From Betaproteobacteria bacterium (GTDB taxonomy: Bacteria > Pseudomonadota > Gammaproteobacteria > Burkholderiales > Casimicrobiaceae): DNA of 49,727 nucleotides. The number at the start of each line of letters is the position of its first letter. The stretch's first letter is position 1. The translations under genes were made by a program, and so were the position numbers. The notes beneath the pieces are model-generated. The model worked only from the letters and a program-made list of their open reading frames with translations. It was not told where the DNA came from and did no database searches. The stretch covers positions 1 through 49,727 of the forward strand of contig JACPUX010000010.1 in the NCBI GenBank assembly GCA_016192065.1, in the 5' to 3' direction. Shown here piece after piece: positions 42,037 through 49,695 of this stretch.

Positions 42037-44426
42037 CCGATGAGTTGGCGGCTCTGCGTGCCGAGAACGCCCGCCTGATCGCGCTGCTCGAAGCGCAAGG
42101 CATCGATTGGCGGTTACCGCAGCCGATCACCTGGGTGGCCCGGGAGCAAGAATCCTCCCGGCTGTCCACCGCCGAGAAGGTCGCACTGTTCCGCCGCCTT
42201 TTTCGGGGCCGAACCGATGTCTATCCGATTCGCTGGGAGAGCAAAACCACAGGCAAGGCCGGTTACGCCCCGGCCTGTGCCAACGAGTGGCGCGCCGGTG
42301 TCTGCGAGAAGCCGCGCATCAAGTGTGGCGACTGCAGCAACCGCCTGCTGATCCCGCTGTCTGACGCCGTGGTTTACGACCATCTGGCCGGTGGGCACAC
42401 GGTCGGGGTGTACCCGCTTCTGGAGGACGACACTTGCTACTTTCTCGCGGTTGACTTCGATGAAGCCGATTGGCGGGACGATGCCTGCGCATTCCTACAG
42501 TCCTGTGGCGAACTCGGCGTGCCCGCCGCGCTGGAGATTTCGCGCTCCGGTCAGGGTGCCCATGCCTGGGTGTTCTTCGCCAGTCGGGTGCCGGCACGTG
42601 ATGCGCGGCGTCTGGGCACGGCCATCATCAGCCACACCTGCGCGCGCACGCGGCAGCTCCGGCTCACGTCCTACGACCGGCTTTTCCCGAACCAGGACAC
42701 GATGCCCAAGGGCGGATTCGGCAATCTGATCGCCTTGCCGTTGCAGAAGGGGCCGAGGGAAAAGGGCTACAGCGTGTTCGTTGATGCCGAGCTGCGCCCC
42801 TATCCAGACCAATGGGCATTCCTGGCGTCCATCCAGCCGATGGCCGCACACGACATCGAGCCGACCATCCTGCGGGCCACGGGTGGCGTCCATCCGCTGG
42901 ACGTCACCTTCATCGATGACGAAGATCTGTCCACGCCGTGGAAAAGCGGGGGCACGGCGTCGAGGAAGGTGGCGGGGACCATGCCCCGCTCGTTGACGGT
43001 GACCTTGGCCAACCTGATCTACTTCGAGAAGTCCCAACTGCCGCAGGCGCTGGCCAACCGGCTGATCCGACTGGCGGCGTTCCAGAATCCCGAGTTCTAC
43101 GAGGCGCAGGCGATGAGGATGTCGGTGTGGGACAAGCCGCGCGTCATTGGCTGTGCCGAGAGCTACCCACAACACATCGCCTTGCCGCGCGGCTGCCAGG
43201 ATGCTGCACTGTCCCTATTGCGAGAGAACGGGATTACCTGTGACCTGCGAGACGAACGCTTCGTTGGCCAGCCGCTGGATGTGTCGTTCGTCGGCAATCT
43301 GCGTATCGATCAGGAAGCCGCCATCGCTGGAATGCTTCCCCACGACGCCGGGGTGTTGTGCGCACCGACCGCCTTCGGAAAAACAGTGACGGCGGCTGCG
43401 ATGATCGCGCGGCGGGGCGTCAACACCTTGGTGCTGGTGCATCGCACCGAACTGCTCAAGCAGTGGCAGGAGCGCTTGCAGGCGTTTTTGGGCGTCGGCA
43501 AGGGTGTGGTCGGCACCATCGGCGGTGGCAAGGCAAAACCCGCCGGGAAGATCGATATCGCCGTGATGCAGTCCTTGTCCCGCCAAGGCGAGGTGAACCC
43601 GCTGGTAGAGGACTACGGCCACGTGATCGTCGACGAATGCCACCACGTAGGCGCTGTCTCGTTCGACGCGATCCTCAAGCGGACCAAGGCGAAGTACGTG
43701 CTGGGCCTGACGGCGACACCGATCCGCCGCGACGGGCAGCAGCCAATCATTTTTATGCAGTGCGGGCCGATCCGATACACGGCTGCAAAGCCGGCTGGTG
43801 CGCCTCACGACCTGGAAGTGTTGCCGCGTTCACGCTTCACGCATATCGACTTGCCAACCGATGCAGGCATCCAGGACGTGTTTCGGCATCTCGTCAATGA
43901 CCAGGTCAGAACGGAATCCATCGCGGCCGAGGTGCGTGGTGCCGTCGGGCAGGGACGCAAGGTACTGGTGCTGACCGAACGCACGGAACACCTGGATGCG
44001 ATCAAAGCGACCCTCGATGGGCTGGAACCGGTGCCTTTCGTGTTGCATGGTCGAATGTCCAGGAAGCAGCGAGCGGCGCTGGTGGCAGACCTCGATGCGC
44101 TGCCGCCCGATGCACCGCGCGTTCTACTGTCCACCGGCAAGCTGGTCGGCGAGGGCTTCGACCACCCGCCGCTGGATACCTTGGTGCTTGCGATGCCCGT
44201 CTCGTGGAAGGGCACGCTGCAACAGTACGCTGGGCGTCTACACCGGGAGCACGCCAGCAAGACCGATGTGCGAATCATTGATTTCGTGGACACCGGCCAT
44301 CCGGTCTTGCTGCGGATGTGGGATAAGCGGCAACGGGGCTACCGGGCGATGGGGTATCGCATCGAGGAGCAGCGCGAACTTGGCGAAATCAGCGAAATTT
44401 GTGTCTCGACTACGGATTGCCCGTGA
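42033..44426 (+). CDS. archaeo-eukaryotic primase / SF2 helicase fusion
   Basis: A 797-aa fusion of the kind known from TOTE-type conflict systems. A short coiled start is followed by four cysteines (C82, C91, C98, C101) in a zinc-knuckle arrangement and an AEP catalytic domain: VDFDEADW (DxD about 141-143) and SGQGAHAW (about 172-179). A C-terminal SF2 helicase follows: APTAFGKT (444-451), DECHH (about 534-538), GLTATP (about 558-563) and QYAGRLHRE (motif VI). The ATG at 42033 overlaps the mcrC stop by 4 bases; an upstream extension in the same frame is not coding. With no motor domain in the R-M-S fusion, this helicase may serve the set; that is inference. Confidence 0.85.
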   Translation: MTDELAALRAENARLIALLEAQGIDWRLPQPITWVAREQESSRLSTAEKVALFRRLFRGRTDVYPIRWESKTTGKAGYAPACANEWRAGVCEKPRIKCGDCSNRLLIPLSDAVVYDHLAGGHTVGVYPLLEDDTCYFLAVDFDEADWRDDACAFLQSCGELGVPAALEISRSGQGAHAWVFFASRVPARDARRLGTAIISHTCARTRQLRLTSYDRLFPNQDTMPKGGFGNLIALPLQKGPREKGYSVFVDAELRPYPDQWAFLASIQPMAAHDIEPTILRATGGVHPLDVTFIDDEDLSTPWKSGGTASRKVAGTMPRSLTVTLANLIYFEKSQLPQALANRLIRLAAFQNPEFYEAQAMRMSVWDKPRVIGCAESYPQHIALPRGCQDAALSLLRENGITCDLRDERFVGQPLDVSFVGNLRIDQEAAIAGMLPHDAGVLCAPTAFGKTVTAAAMIARRGVNTLVLVHRTELLKQWQERLQAFLGVGKGVVGTIGGGKAKPAGKIDIAVMQSLSRQGEVNPLVEDYGHVIVDECHHVGAVSFDAILKRTKAKYVLGLTATPIRRDGQQPIIFMQCGPIRYTAAKPAGAPHDLEVLPRSRFTHIDLPTDAGIQDVFRHLVNDQVRTESIAAEVRGAVGQGRKVLVLTERTEHLDAIKATLDGLEPVPFVLHGRMSRKQRAALVADLDALPPDAPRVLLSTGKLVGEGFDHPPLDTLVLAMPVSWKGTLQQYAGRLHREHASKTDVRIIDFVDTGHPVLLRMWDKRQRGYRAMGYRIEEQRELGEISEICVSTTDCP

Positions 44427-44493
44427 TTCCTCGGGGCGAAATGAGCGAAATTAGGTGCCAGTACTGGTGTCCGTCTTCTGCGTGCGCAATAGT

Positions 44494-44525
44494 TGCGACA
44501 AATGCAGCCATTGGTGCGACAATGC
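44494..44525 (+). promoter_or_regulatory. parDE operator candidate
   Basis: TGCGACAAATGC (44,494-44,505) is repeated as TGCGACAATGC (44,515-44,525), 21 bp apart, just upstream of parD. Direct repeats of this kind are typical antitoxin operators. TTGCGA at the first copy could also be a -35 box. Confidence 0.4.
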
Positions 44526-44553
44526 TGCTATCTGATCGCTCCAGGAGGTTCCT

Positions 44554-44823
44554 ATGTCTGAACGCATCAACGCCCGCCTGTCGCAACCCTTGGCTGAATT
44601 CGTGGATCGAATGGTCGGCGAAGCGGGGCTTTACGAAACGCCCAGCGAATACGTGCGCGACCTGATCCGCCGCGACATGGAACGGCGCGACGGCCAGTTT
44701 GTGCAGGACGCCATCCTCGTCGGTTATCGCGACTTGGCGGCGGGCCGCGTCTTCGCATCCAGTGGTGACTTCAAGACCGACATGGCGGTGCTCGACCGCA
44801 AGGAAGCCGATGGCTGGCAATGA
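44554..44823 (+). CDS. parD: ParD-family antitoxin
   Basis: An 89-aa antitoxin of the ParD/CC2985-like type. The N-terminal ribbon-helix-helix DNA-binding region reads INARLSQPLAEFVDRMVGEAGLYETPSEYVRDLIRRDMER, and the C-terminal part would bind and block the toxin. GGAGG precedes the ATG at good spacing. The toxin gene begins 14 bases inside its 3' end, the normal order. It closes the cargo region of element 1. Confidence 0.88.
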   Translation: MSERINARLSQPLAEFVDRMVGEAGLYETPSEYVRDLIRRDMERRDGQFVQDAILVGYRDLAAGRVFASSGDFKTDMAVLDRKEADGWQ

Positions 44824-45178
44824 AGTGTCATCGCCTGCCAACTTCCTGCTGACCCGGAATGCGGCGCTGGATTTGCGCCGCATATACACGCTGTCACGCC
44901 GGGAATGGGGCGATGACGTTGCCGACCGCTATCTCGCTGACCTGTACGCGGCAATGGGAATTGCTGCCGCCAACCCGGAGAAGGGCCGCTTGCGGCAGTA
45001 CCGCTCGGCTCCGTTTCTGATGATTCCAGCGCGGCAGCACTTCGTAATCTACGACCTCGTGCCGCACGGCATCGCAGTGCTGACGGTTCAACATCAGGTG
45101 CGCGACATCGAGTCCCTGATCGCAGACCTGACCCCGGCCTTCCACGCCGAAGTCGAGCGGCTGAAGCGCAAAACCTGA
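44810..45178 (+). CDS. parE: ParE/RelE-family toxin
   Basis: A 122-aa toxin of the RelE/ParE superfamily. It shows the typical FLLTRNAALDLRRIYTLSRREWGDDVADRYLADLY start and the C-terminal PFLMIPARQHFVIYDLVPHGIAVLTVQH segment. ParE toxins act on DNA gyrase, while RelE relatives cleave mRNA on the ribosome; sequence alone favours ParE. It overlaps parD by 14 bp and would be translationally coupled. The frame is intact. Confidence 0.86.
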   Translation: MAGNEVSSPANFLLTRNAALDLRRIYTLSRREWGDDVADRYLADLYAAMGIAAANPEKGRLRQYRSAPFLMIPARQHFVIYDLVPHGIAVLTVQHQVRDIESLIADLTPAFHAEVERLKRKT

Positions 45179-45477
45179 TTGCACCCGCTCACGCCCGCAG
45201 AAATGCTCATAAGCTCGGGAGGCCAGTCAGCACATAGTCAACCGTCCGCCACCATCTAGAAGGGCTCAGGTGATCTCCAGGCCCTTTTTTTTTGGCTTTT
45301 CCCCAGGGAAGCGCGCCGAAGTGCTGCGGGTGGCCAGCTGCCAAAACGCCCCGAATCGACCACATTCTCGGCTAAAGCCGTCTCTTTTCTCCGTTTGGCC
45401 TGCCGGTAGGCGAAGATGCTGACCTATAGAAATCCACAAGTTACGTGCGCCGGTTCATCGTCAACCAAGGCCGTCGG
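45179..45477. other. junction region between element 1 and the relic element
   Basis: No gene. It contains the tRNA-like fragment and terminator copy at 45,245-45,292 and the second att-proximal repeat. About 65 bp between the parE stop codon and the tRNA-like fragment is unremarkable. Confidence 0.6.
45245..45292 (+). repeat. degenerate tRNA-Ala 3' end and terminator copy (att-like)
   Basis: TCCGC, CACCA and GAAGGGCTC at 45,245-45,267 repeat the tRNA-Ala 3' end (TCCGCTCCACCA) and first terminator bases, with a 2-base gap and a few changes. A stem then leads to a run of nine T residues, mirroring the tRNA terminator. This is what a right-hand attachment scar of element 1 should look like. 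Confidence 0.6.
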
Positions 45478-45489
45478 TCAAGCATCGAA
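45321..45489 (+). repeat. att-proximal repeat, copy 2
   Basis: Ungapped match (about 80%) to 23,045-23,213. Here it runs straight into the 3' end of the partner pseudogene, with no passenger gene between. Confidence 0.75.
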
Positions 45490-45931
45490 CGCTGACGCCA
45501 CCTCACGTTGACCCATACAGTCGGTCGGTAGCGGATTCCGCTGGAGCCACAGCAGGCACTTGCACCGGGGCTGCTGCCCAGCCAGGATGCTCTGGATGAT
45601 GGTGGGTTGTAGCAGGGTCAGGCGCAGCAGTTCGTTGACTGTCAAGTGGTGCAGGCCGTCACGCTGGGCAATTTCGCTGTCGCTGCCGACCACGCCGTCG
45701 CCTTGCAACTGCTGCCAATAAAAGGCCCGCGTCAGGGCCACCAGCAACGGTTGGTCGATCTGGGTGGCGACCTTGCCTGGCGCATCGAGCTGGCACGTTC
45801 GGGCGTACCACCACTTTGCTACCGCCAGGCTTTCGGATCTTCAGCGGGATGAAGGTGGACAACTTACCCTGCCCGCCATCCGGGCGTTCGCGGGAGATAG
45901 CTGCGCCCAAGGGCTGTACTTTCGGTTTCAT
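45478..45931 (-). pseudogene. frameshifted recombinase-partner homologue
   Basis: A second copy of the 150-aa recombinase partner. Its start at 45931 (MKPKVQPLGAAISRERPDGG) overlaps the preceding stop codon as in element 1. The frame shifts around 45,790-45,800, after VVVRPN, and continues in another frame as APGKVATQIDQPLLVALTRAFY through to the C-terminal REVASAFDA. The shift removes the HTH-like half from the main frame, so it is non-functional. Confidence 0.75.
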
Positions 45932-46113
45932 GCCTCGACCTCCTTCCGTTCCCATGCCTGCAATTCCGCGGCGATGGTCCCGGGCATCAACTCACCGGCC
46001 AGTTCCTGCCAGCCCTGATCGCGCCAGATGATCTCCAACCCGCCGTCGGCACGGGCGGCGGCGGCCTTGATGATGGCTGTCTGGGTGTAGGTGAGCTTGG
46101 CTTTGGCGGTCAT
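45928..46113 (-). pseudogene. chimera: DUF3489-like start fused to recombinase 3' end
   Basis: A 61-codon frame. The first part, MTAKAKLTYTQTAIIKAAAA, parallels the DUF3489 start (LTPIQALLLRTAARRGDG); the rest, DGGLEIIWRDQGWQELAGEL then an acidic end, is the C-terminus of the serine recombinase. The ATG at 46113 has GGAG upstream. The joint lies at a short shared GCNGAYGG stretch, suggesting deletion between the two genes, which removed the ATPase, AlpA and most of the recombinase. The product, if made, would be a meaningless fusion. Confidence 0.7.
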
Positions 46114-46141
46114 GATCATCTCCGATGGTTGATGATCGTCG

Positions 46142-46344
46142 TCATTCACGGTTGCTGCCGAAGATCGCCAGCAGTTCATCCAGCCCGGCCTCCACCCGTC
46201 CGAGATCGCCGACCTGGCTCAATGGATGGCATTGGGATCGTGACCGAAGTGATCGTCGGCGGGTTGCCGCAGCCGTTCCAGCTTGGCATGGATGGCGGCG
46301 GTGCGGGCGACGTAGGCGTCGAGGGCGGTCTGCTTGGCGTTCAT
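46142..46344 (-). pseudogene. small conserved element gene with one-base deletion
   Basis: Starts with ATG at 46344: MNAKQTALDAYVARTAAIHA, then KLERLRQPADDHFGHDPNAIH and a stop, while the +1 frame continues SQVGDLGRVEAGLDELLAIFGSNRE to a stop at 46142. Loss of one G in CATTGGAGC (now CATTGAGC) explains it. Intact it would be a 67-aa protein; the function is unknown. Element 1 has no copy at the equivalent place. Confidence 0.65.
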
Positions 46345-46360
46345 CGTGGGCTCCGTGATG

Positions 46361-46407
46361 TGATTGACGACGCCACCATGAACGCGCTATTCGATCAGGA
46401 AGCCAAG
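46361..46407 (+). repeat. backbone/cargo boundary block, element 2
   Basis: TGATTGACGACGCCACCATG then AACGCGCTATT and CGATCAGGAAGCCAAG; the equivalent of 33,896-33,943. Cargo follows on the plus strand. Confidence 0.65.
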
Positions 46408-46446
46408 CTATTCTTGCCAGACGAGTGCCAAGAAACGCCCCGAAAA

Positions 46447-46486
46447 ACACGTTACATTGGTAATAGAGCTAATTTTGTTAACGTGT
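46447..46486. promoter_or_regulatory. inverted repeat before the DUF4143 ATPase gene
   Basis: ACACGTTA and TAACGTGT are exact complements 24 bp apart in an AT-rich stretch about 40 bp before the start codon. It is a good candidate operator or promoter region, and much more AT-rich than its surroundings. Confidence 0.4.
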
Positions 46487-46524
46487 AGTTGCATTAAATC
46501 GCTATTGCTGTTAGATTGACGGCC

Positions 46525-47964
46525 ATGCGGGTATCGAAAGAAGAACTTGTCGCCGTCTTGTCCCAGTTCAACCCCTGGTGGCGGGACGAGGCCATTGCCG
46601 ATCTGCCCAAGTGGCGGCGAGCCGCCTTTCGCGAATTGCAAGGTCGGCTGACTACGCCTCCCGCGCCGCGTGCTGTCCTGCTTTCCGGTGCCCGGCAAAT
46701 CGGCAAGACCACGCTGATGTTGCAGGCTGCCGATGCGCTGCTGCGGGATGGCGTACCTCCCGCCAACATCCTCTACGCCACCTTCGACCACCCCATCCTC
46801 AAGCTCGCTGGTATTGATGCCGTCCTGGAGGCGTGGCGCGAGCGCGAGCCCAAGGCCGAGGGGCACGAGTATCTATTTCTCGACGAGGCACAGTTCATCC
46901 GCGACTGGGGTACCTGGGTCAAGCATCAAGTCGATTTCCGCAAGGAGCGACGCATCGCCTTCACCGGCTCGGCCATGCCCTTGGTCGAGGTCGGCCAGGA
47001 GTCCGGTGTCGGCCGCTGGCACACCATCCGTCTGACCACGCTCTCGTTCTACGAATACCTCCAGATCAAGAATCTGTCGCTGCCGTCGCCGCCGCGCCTG
47101 AAATCACTGCGCGATCTGTTCGACTGGCCGCAGTCCGATTTCTATCGTGTCACGGAGGCTGCCGCGCCTTACGTCGGGCATTTCCACGAATACCTGGTGC
47201 GCGGCGGGTTTCCGCAGACGGCCCAGATGGAAAGCATTACCCAGGCCCAACGTCTGCTGCGCGAGGACATCATCGACAAGGTCTTGAAGCGCGACATGAC
47301 GGCGCTGTTCGGCGTGCGCCGCGTGCTGGACCTCGAGCACACCTTCCTCTACCTGTGCATGCACGATGGTGGCCTGCTCGATATGGTCGACCTCTGCGCC
47401 AATCTGGAGGTCAAGCGGCCAACGGCGCAGAACTTCATCGAGCTGCTGGAAGCAACGCACCTCATCTACCGCCTGCCGCCCTTCGGCTACGGCAAGGACG
47501 TACTGCGTGCTCGCTTCAAGATTTATCTGGCCGATGCCGCCATCGCGCCAGCGGTCATGCTCAAGGGTAAAGCCATCCTCGAAGATCCTACCGCATTAGG
47601 CGTGGCGACAGAGACCGCCGTGTTCAAGCACCTGTTCGCCCGCTACTACTCGCAGAATGTGCGCTTCACCTATTGGCGTGGCAAGAAGGATCGCGAGGTC
47701 GACCTTGTGGCAGAGGTCGGAGGTCAGATCATCCCCTTCGAGGTGAAATACCGCGCTCAGCACACTGGCCTGCGCGACCTCAAGGGATTGCTCGAACTCT
47801 GCCAGCAGAAATCCATTGATCGTGGCTACGTGGTCACGAAATCACTGAATGATTTCGGCGTAATTGCCGATCTGCCCGACACCACCACTCGAATATTGCG
47901 TATCCCGGCACCGCTGCTGTGCTACTGGATGGGCGAGTCGGAACTGACACCGGAGCAACAATGA
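46525..47964 (+). CDS. AAA ATPase with DUF4143 domain
   Basis: A 479-aa P-loop protein of the AAA_14/DUF4143 type. Walker A is GARQIGKT (residues 55-62), with a Walker-B-like FLDEAQF (about 115-121) and a GSAMP-type sensor. The C-terminal DUF4143 region contains KDREVDLVAEVGGQIIPFEVKY, a PD-(D/E)xK-like nuclease fold pattern seen in this family. It may be a single-protein defence or mobile-DNA ATPase; the function is not established. I chose the ATG at 46525; a TTG at 46516 is less likely. Its stop overlaps the next start (ATGA), where only 12 codons survive. Confidence 0.8.
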   Translation: MRVSKEELVAVLSQFNPWWRDEAIADLPKWRRAAFRELQGRLTTPPAPRAVLLSGARQIGKTTLMLQAADALLRDGVPPANILYATFDHPILKLAGIDAVLEAWREREPKAEGHEYLFLDEAQFIRDWGTWVKHQVDFRKERRIAFTGSAMPLVEVGQESGVGRWHTIRLTTLSFYEYLQIKNLSLPSPPRLKSLRDLFDWPQSDFYRVTEAAAPYVGHFHEYLVRGGFPQTAQMESITQAQRLLREDIIDKVLKRDMTALFGVRRVLDLEHTFLYLCMHDGGLLDMVDLCANLEVKRPTAQNFIELLEATHLIYRLPPFGYGKDVLRARFKIYLADAAIAPAVMLKGKAILEDPTALGVATETAVFKHLFARYYSQNVRFTYWRGKKDREVDLVAEVGGQIIPFEVKYRAQHTGLRDLKGLLELCQQKSIDRGYVVTKSLNDFGVIADLPDTTTRILRIPAPLLCYWMGESELTPEQQ

Positions 47965-47999
47965 GACTGACGCAACAACAAATCGAGGCACAGCTGTAA
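47961..47999 (+). pseudogene. 12-codon stub of a lost operon gene
   Basis: MRLTQQQIEAQL then TAA, starting in ATGA overlap with the DUF4143 gene. The opening resembles those of some restriction-modification subunits, but is too short to assign. Its overlap shows that a second gene was once cotranscribed here. Confidence 0.4.
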
Positions 48000-48071
48000 G
48001 GCGCGCGACTCTCCTGCCGAGCTGCATCTCGATGAATGCAGAATGAATAGACATAAAGAAGAAAGAGAGCC

Positions 48072-48917
48072 ATGGACCGCATCGTAGAAAACTTCCCCAT
48101 CTTTTGGCACGTCTGGCTGGTCGGCTCGCTGCTGGCCGTCATCGCGGGCGGCTTCGTCGCCAATTTCGTGCTCCCGGCGTGAAGGCTCAAGGGGGAACTC
48201 GCAAATGCGGTCTCGGCGCTCTCGGGCATCAAGGAGCGGGGCGATGGGAACCTCGTGGAATTGTCGGAGATCGCAGACGGGGCGATGGGGACGCCGGAAC
48301 TGGCCCACTCATGGAGCGAATACGCGGAGACGCTCCATCCGCAATACGCGGTCGACGGATCAGGGCAGAACCGCATCGGCCGCTGGCGGGCGACAGCACT
48401 GGCGGAGACTTTCTTCTCCGGCCAAGCCATCGTGGAAACGCCACTCAAGGCCGACTTCTACAAGCACCTGCCGGGCATCCTGACCGGCCTTGGCATCATC
48501 GGGACGTTCCTTGGTCTCATCATGGGCTTGTCCTCCTTTGACGTCTCAGACCCGGCGAAGGCCCAGTCGGAGCTCAAGAACCTCATCAACGCCGTCGGCC
48601 ACGCCTTCTACGTCTCGGGCGCGGCCATCGCGATGGCCATGTTCTTCACGTGGATCGAAAAGTCCCTGGTCACGGCTCGCCACAGGCAGGTCTCGCGGCT
48701 TATCCAGATGGTCGACGGCCTGTTCGATGCAGGGGCGGGGGAGGAATACCTTGCTCGGCTGGTGGCAGCCTCCGAGATGCAGGCAACGCAGACCGCGCTG
48801 CCACAATTTGCGGCGTGGCCAGTTCCTCAATGGGCGTGGAGTACTGGGGCAAAAGAACGCCGCCGAGCGGTCGAAAAAGGCGGCCAGGCCAGCGGACGGC
48901 AAAGGCGGCGGGGGTGA
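48072..48917 (+). pseudogene. zorA: truncated zorA-like gene with in-frame stop
   Basis: A MotA/TolQ/ExbB-type protein resembling ZorA, the membrane motor protein of Zorya defence systems. It starts at ATG 48072 (MDRIVENFPIFWHVWLVGSL, first transmembrane helix) but meets TGA at 48180-48182. The same frame continues RLKGELANAVSALSGIKERG..., then FYKHLPGILTGLGIIGTFLGLIMGLSSF and AFYVSGAAIAMAMFFTW, the channel helices, to about residue 240. Similarity then ends, and the long cytoplasmic tail and zorB are absent. Two lesions make it non-functional. It is the last cargo gene before cobS. Confidence 0.72.
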
Positions 48918-48930
48918 GACCGCGGATTTC

Positions 48931-49695
48931 CTAGCGCCCGATTGCCGCCAGCACCCCCAGATAGAAAGCAAGCTCGGACCCTTGCTGCGTGGCGCCCAAG
49001 GTGTCGCCGGTATACCCGCCCAAGCGCCGCGCGAGCAAGCGTCCGAACCACACCCGGACCAGTAACGCGGCAGCGGCCCCGGCGGCGCCGGGCGCGCCCA
49101 GCAAGAGCAGCGTCGCGCCGGCGCAGGCCGCGGCCCAGGTGAACGCGCGGGCGCCAATGCCCTGCGCCATGGGCTTGGAACGGGCGCTGGCCGCATCGCG
49201 AACGTAGTCCTGGGTGAGCATGACACTGAGCGCCATGAGTCTGCTGAAGGCGTGACCAGCCAGAAACGCTGCGGCGATCAGCGCCGGTGGCAGGGCACTC
49301 AAGGCGGCAAACTTGCCCAGCAGTACCAGGACCAGCCCGACCGCGGCGTAACTGCCGATGCGCGAGTCCTTCATGATCTCCAAAGCGTGGTCACGCGTTT
49401 GACCACCGCCCAGGCCGTCACAGGAATCGGCCAGCCCGTCCTCGTGGAAGGCTCCAGTCAGCCAGACCCCGGCCGCCAGCCCCAGCAGCACGCCCACGGA
49501 AACCGGGAAGATCTGGCTCGCCACCCCATAGACGGCGGCGCAGATCGCCCCGACCAGCGCGCCAACCAAAGGAAAATGGCGCGCCGCGGCGTTGAGTTGG
49601 GCGTCGGAGTAACCCACCCAAGCCGGCACCGGAATGCGAGTGAGAAACTGGAGTGCGGTGAGCAATAGCCGAACTTCTTCCAGGACTAGCCGCAA
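48931..49695 (-). CDS. cobS: adenosylcobinamide-GDP ribazoletransferase
   Basis: A 254-aa inner-membrane enzyme joining alpha-ribazole to adenosylcobinamide-GDP, the last assembly step of cobalamin. It starts with TTG at 49695, supported by GAGGAGG seven bases upstream, giving MRLVLEEVRLLLTALQFLTRIPVP. Family motifs are GAFHEDGLADSCDGLGGG (metal-binding acidic residues) and MKDSRIGSYA, with six or so membrane helices. The C-terminal GYTGDTLGATQQGSE motif is typical. The gene probably continues a cobalamin cluster beyond the window edge. The island ends 13 bp from its stop codon. Confidence 0.95.
   Translation of the reverse strand: MRLVLEEVRLLLTALQFLTRIPVPAWVGYSDAQLNAAARHFPLVGALVGAICAAVYGVASQIFPVSVGVLLGLAAGVWLTGAFHEDGLADSCDGLGGGQTRDHALEIMKDSRIGSYAAVGLVLVLLGKFAALSALPPALIAAAFLAGHAFSRLMALSVMLTQDYVRDAASARSKPMAQGIGARAFTWAAACAGATLLLLGAPGAAGAAAALLVRVWFGRLLARRLGGYTGDTLGATQQGSELAFYLGVLAAIGR

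Larger units (their letters stand above)
22969..45244. mobile_element. element 1: serine-recombinase genomic element with defence cargo
   Basis: Bounded on the left by the tRNA-Ala 3' end and on the right by a second, imperfect tRNA 3' end plus terminator. The backbone includes a large serine recombinase, DUF2924 and DUF3489 proteins, an AlpA-like regulator, an ATPase and repeat-rich non-coding DNA. The cargo is a five-gene defence operon and parDE. No conjugation or phage structural genes are present. The boundaries are inferred from repeats, not from an empty site. Confidence 0.6.
45245..48930. mobile_element. element 2: decayed related element
   Basis: Carries, in order, the att-like fragment, the att-proximal repeat, a frameshifted partner gene, the recombinase 3' end joined to a DUF3489-like start, a frameshifted small gene, the boundary block, and cargo (DUF4143 ATPase, stub, broken zorA). 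The right edge is taken at the start of the cobS stop codon; no tRNA 3' fragment was found there, so it is likely deleted. Confidence 0.55.

Noticed and set aside
46129..46488. Plus-strand frame opposite the frameshifted small gene
   Set aside because: It is the reverse of a clear minus-strand pseudogene and the boundary block.
48931..48960. Right-hand tRNA scar at the cobS end
   Set aside because: No sequence resembling the tRNA-Ala 3' end was found there.
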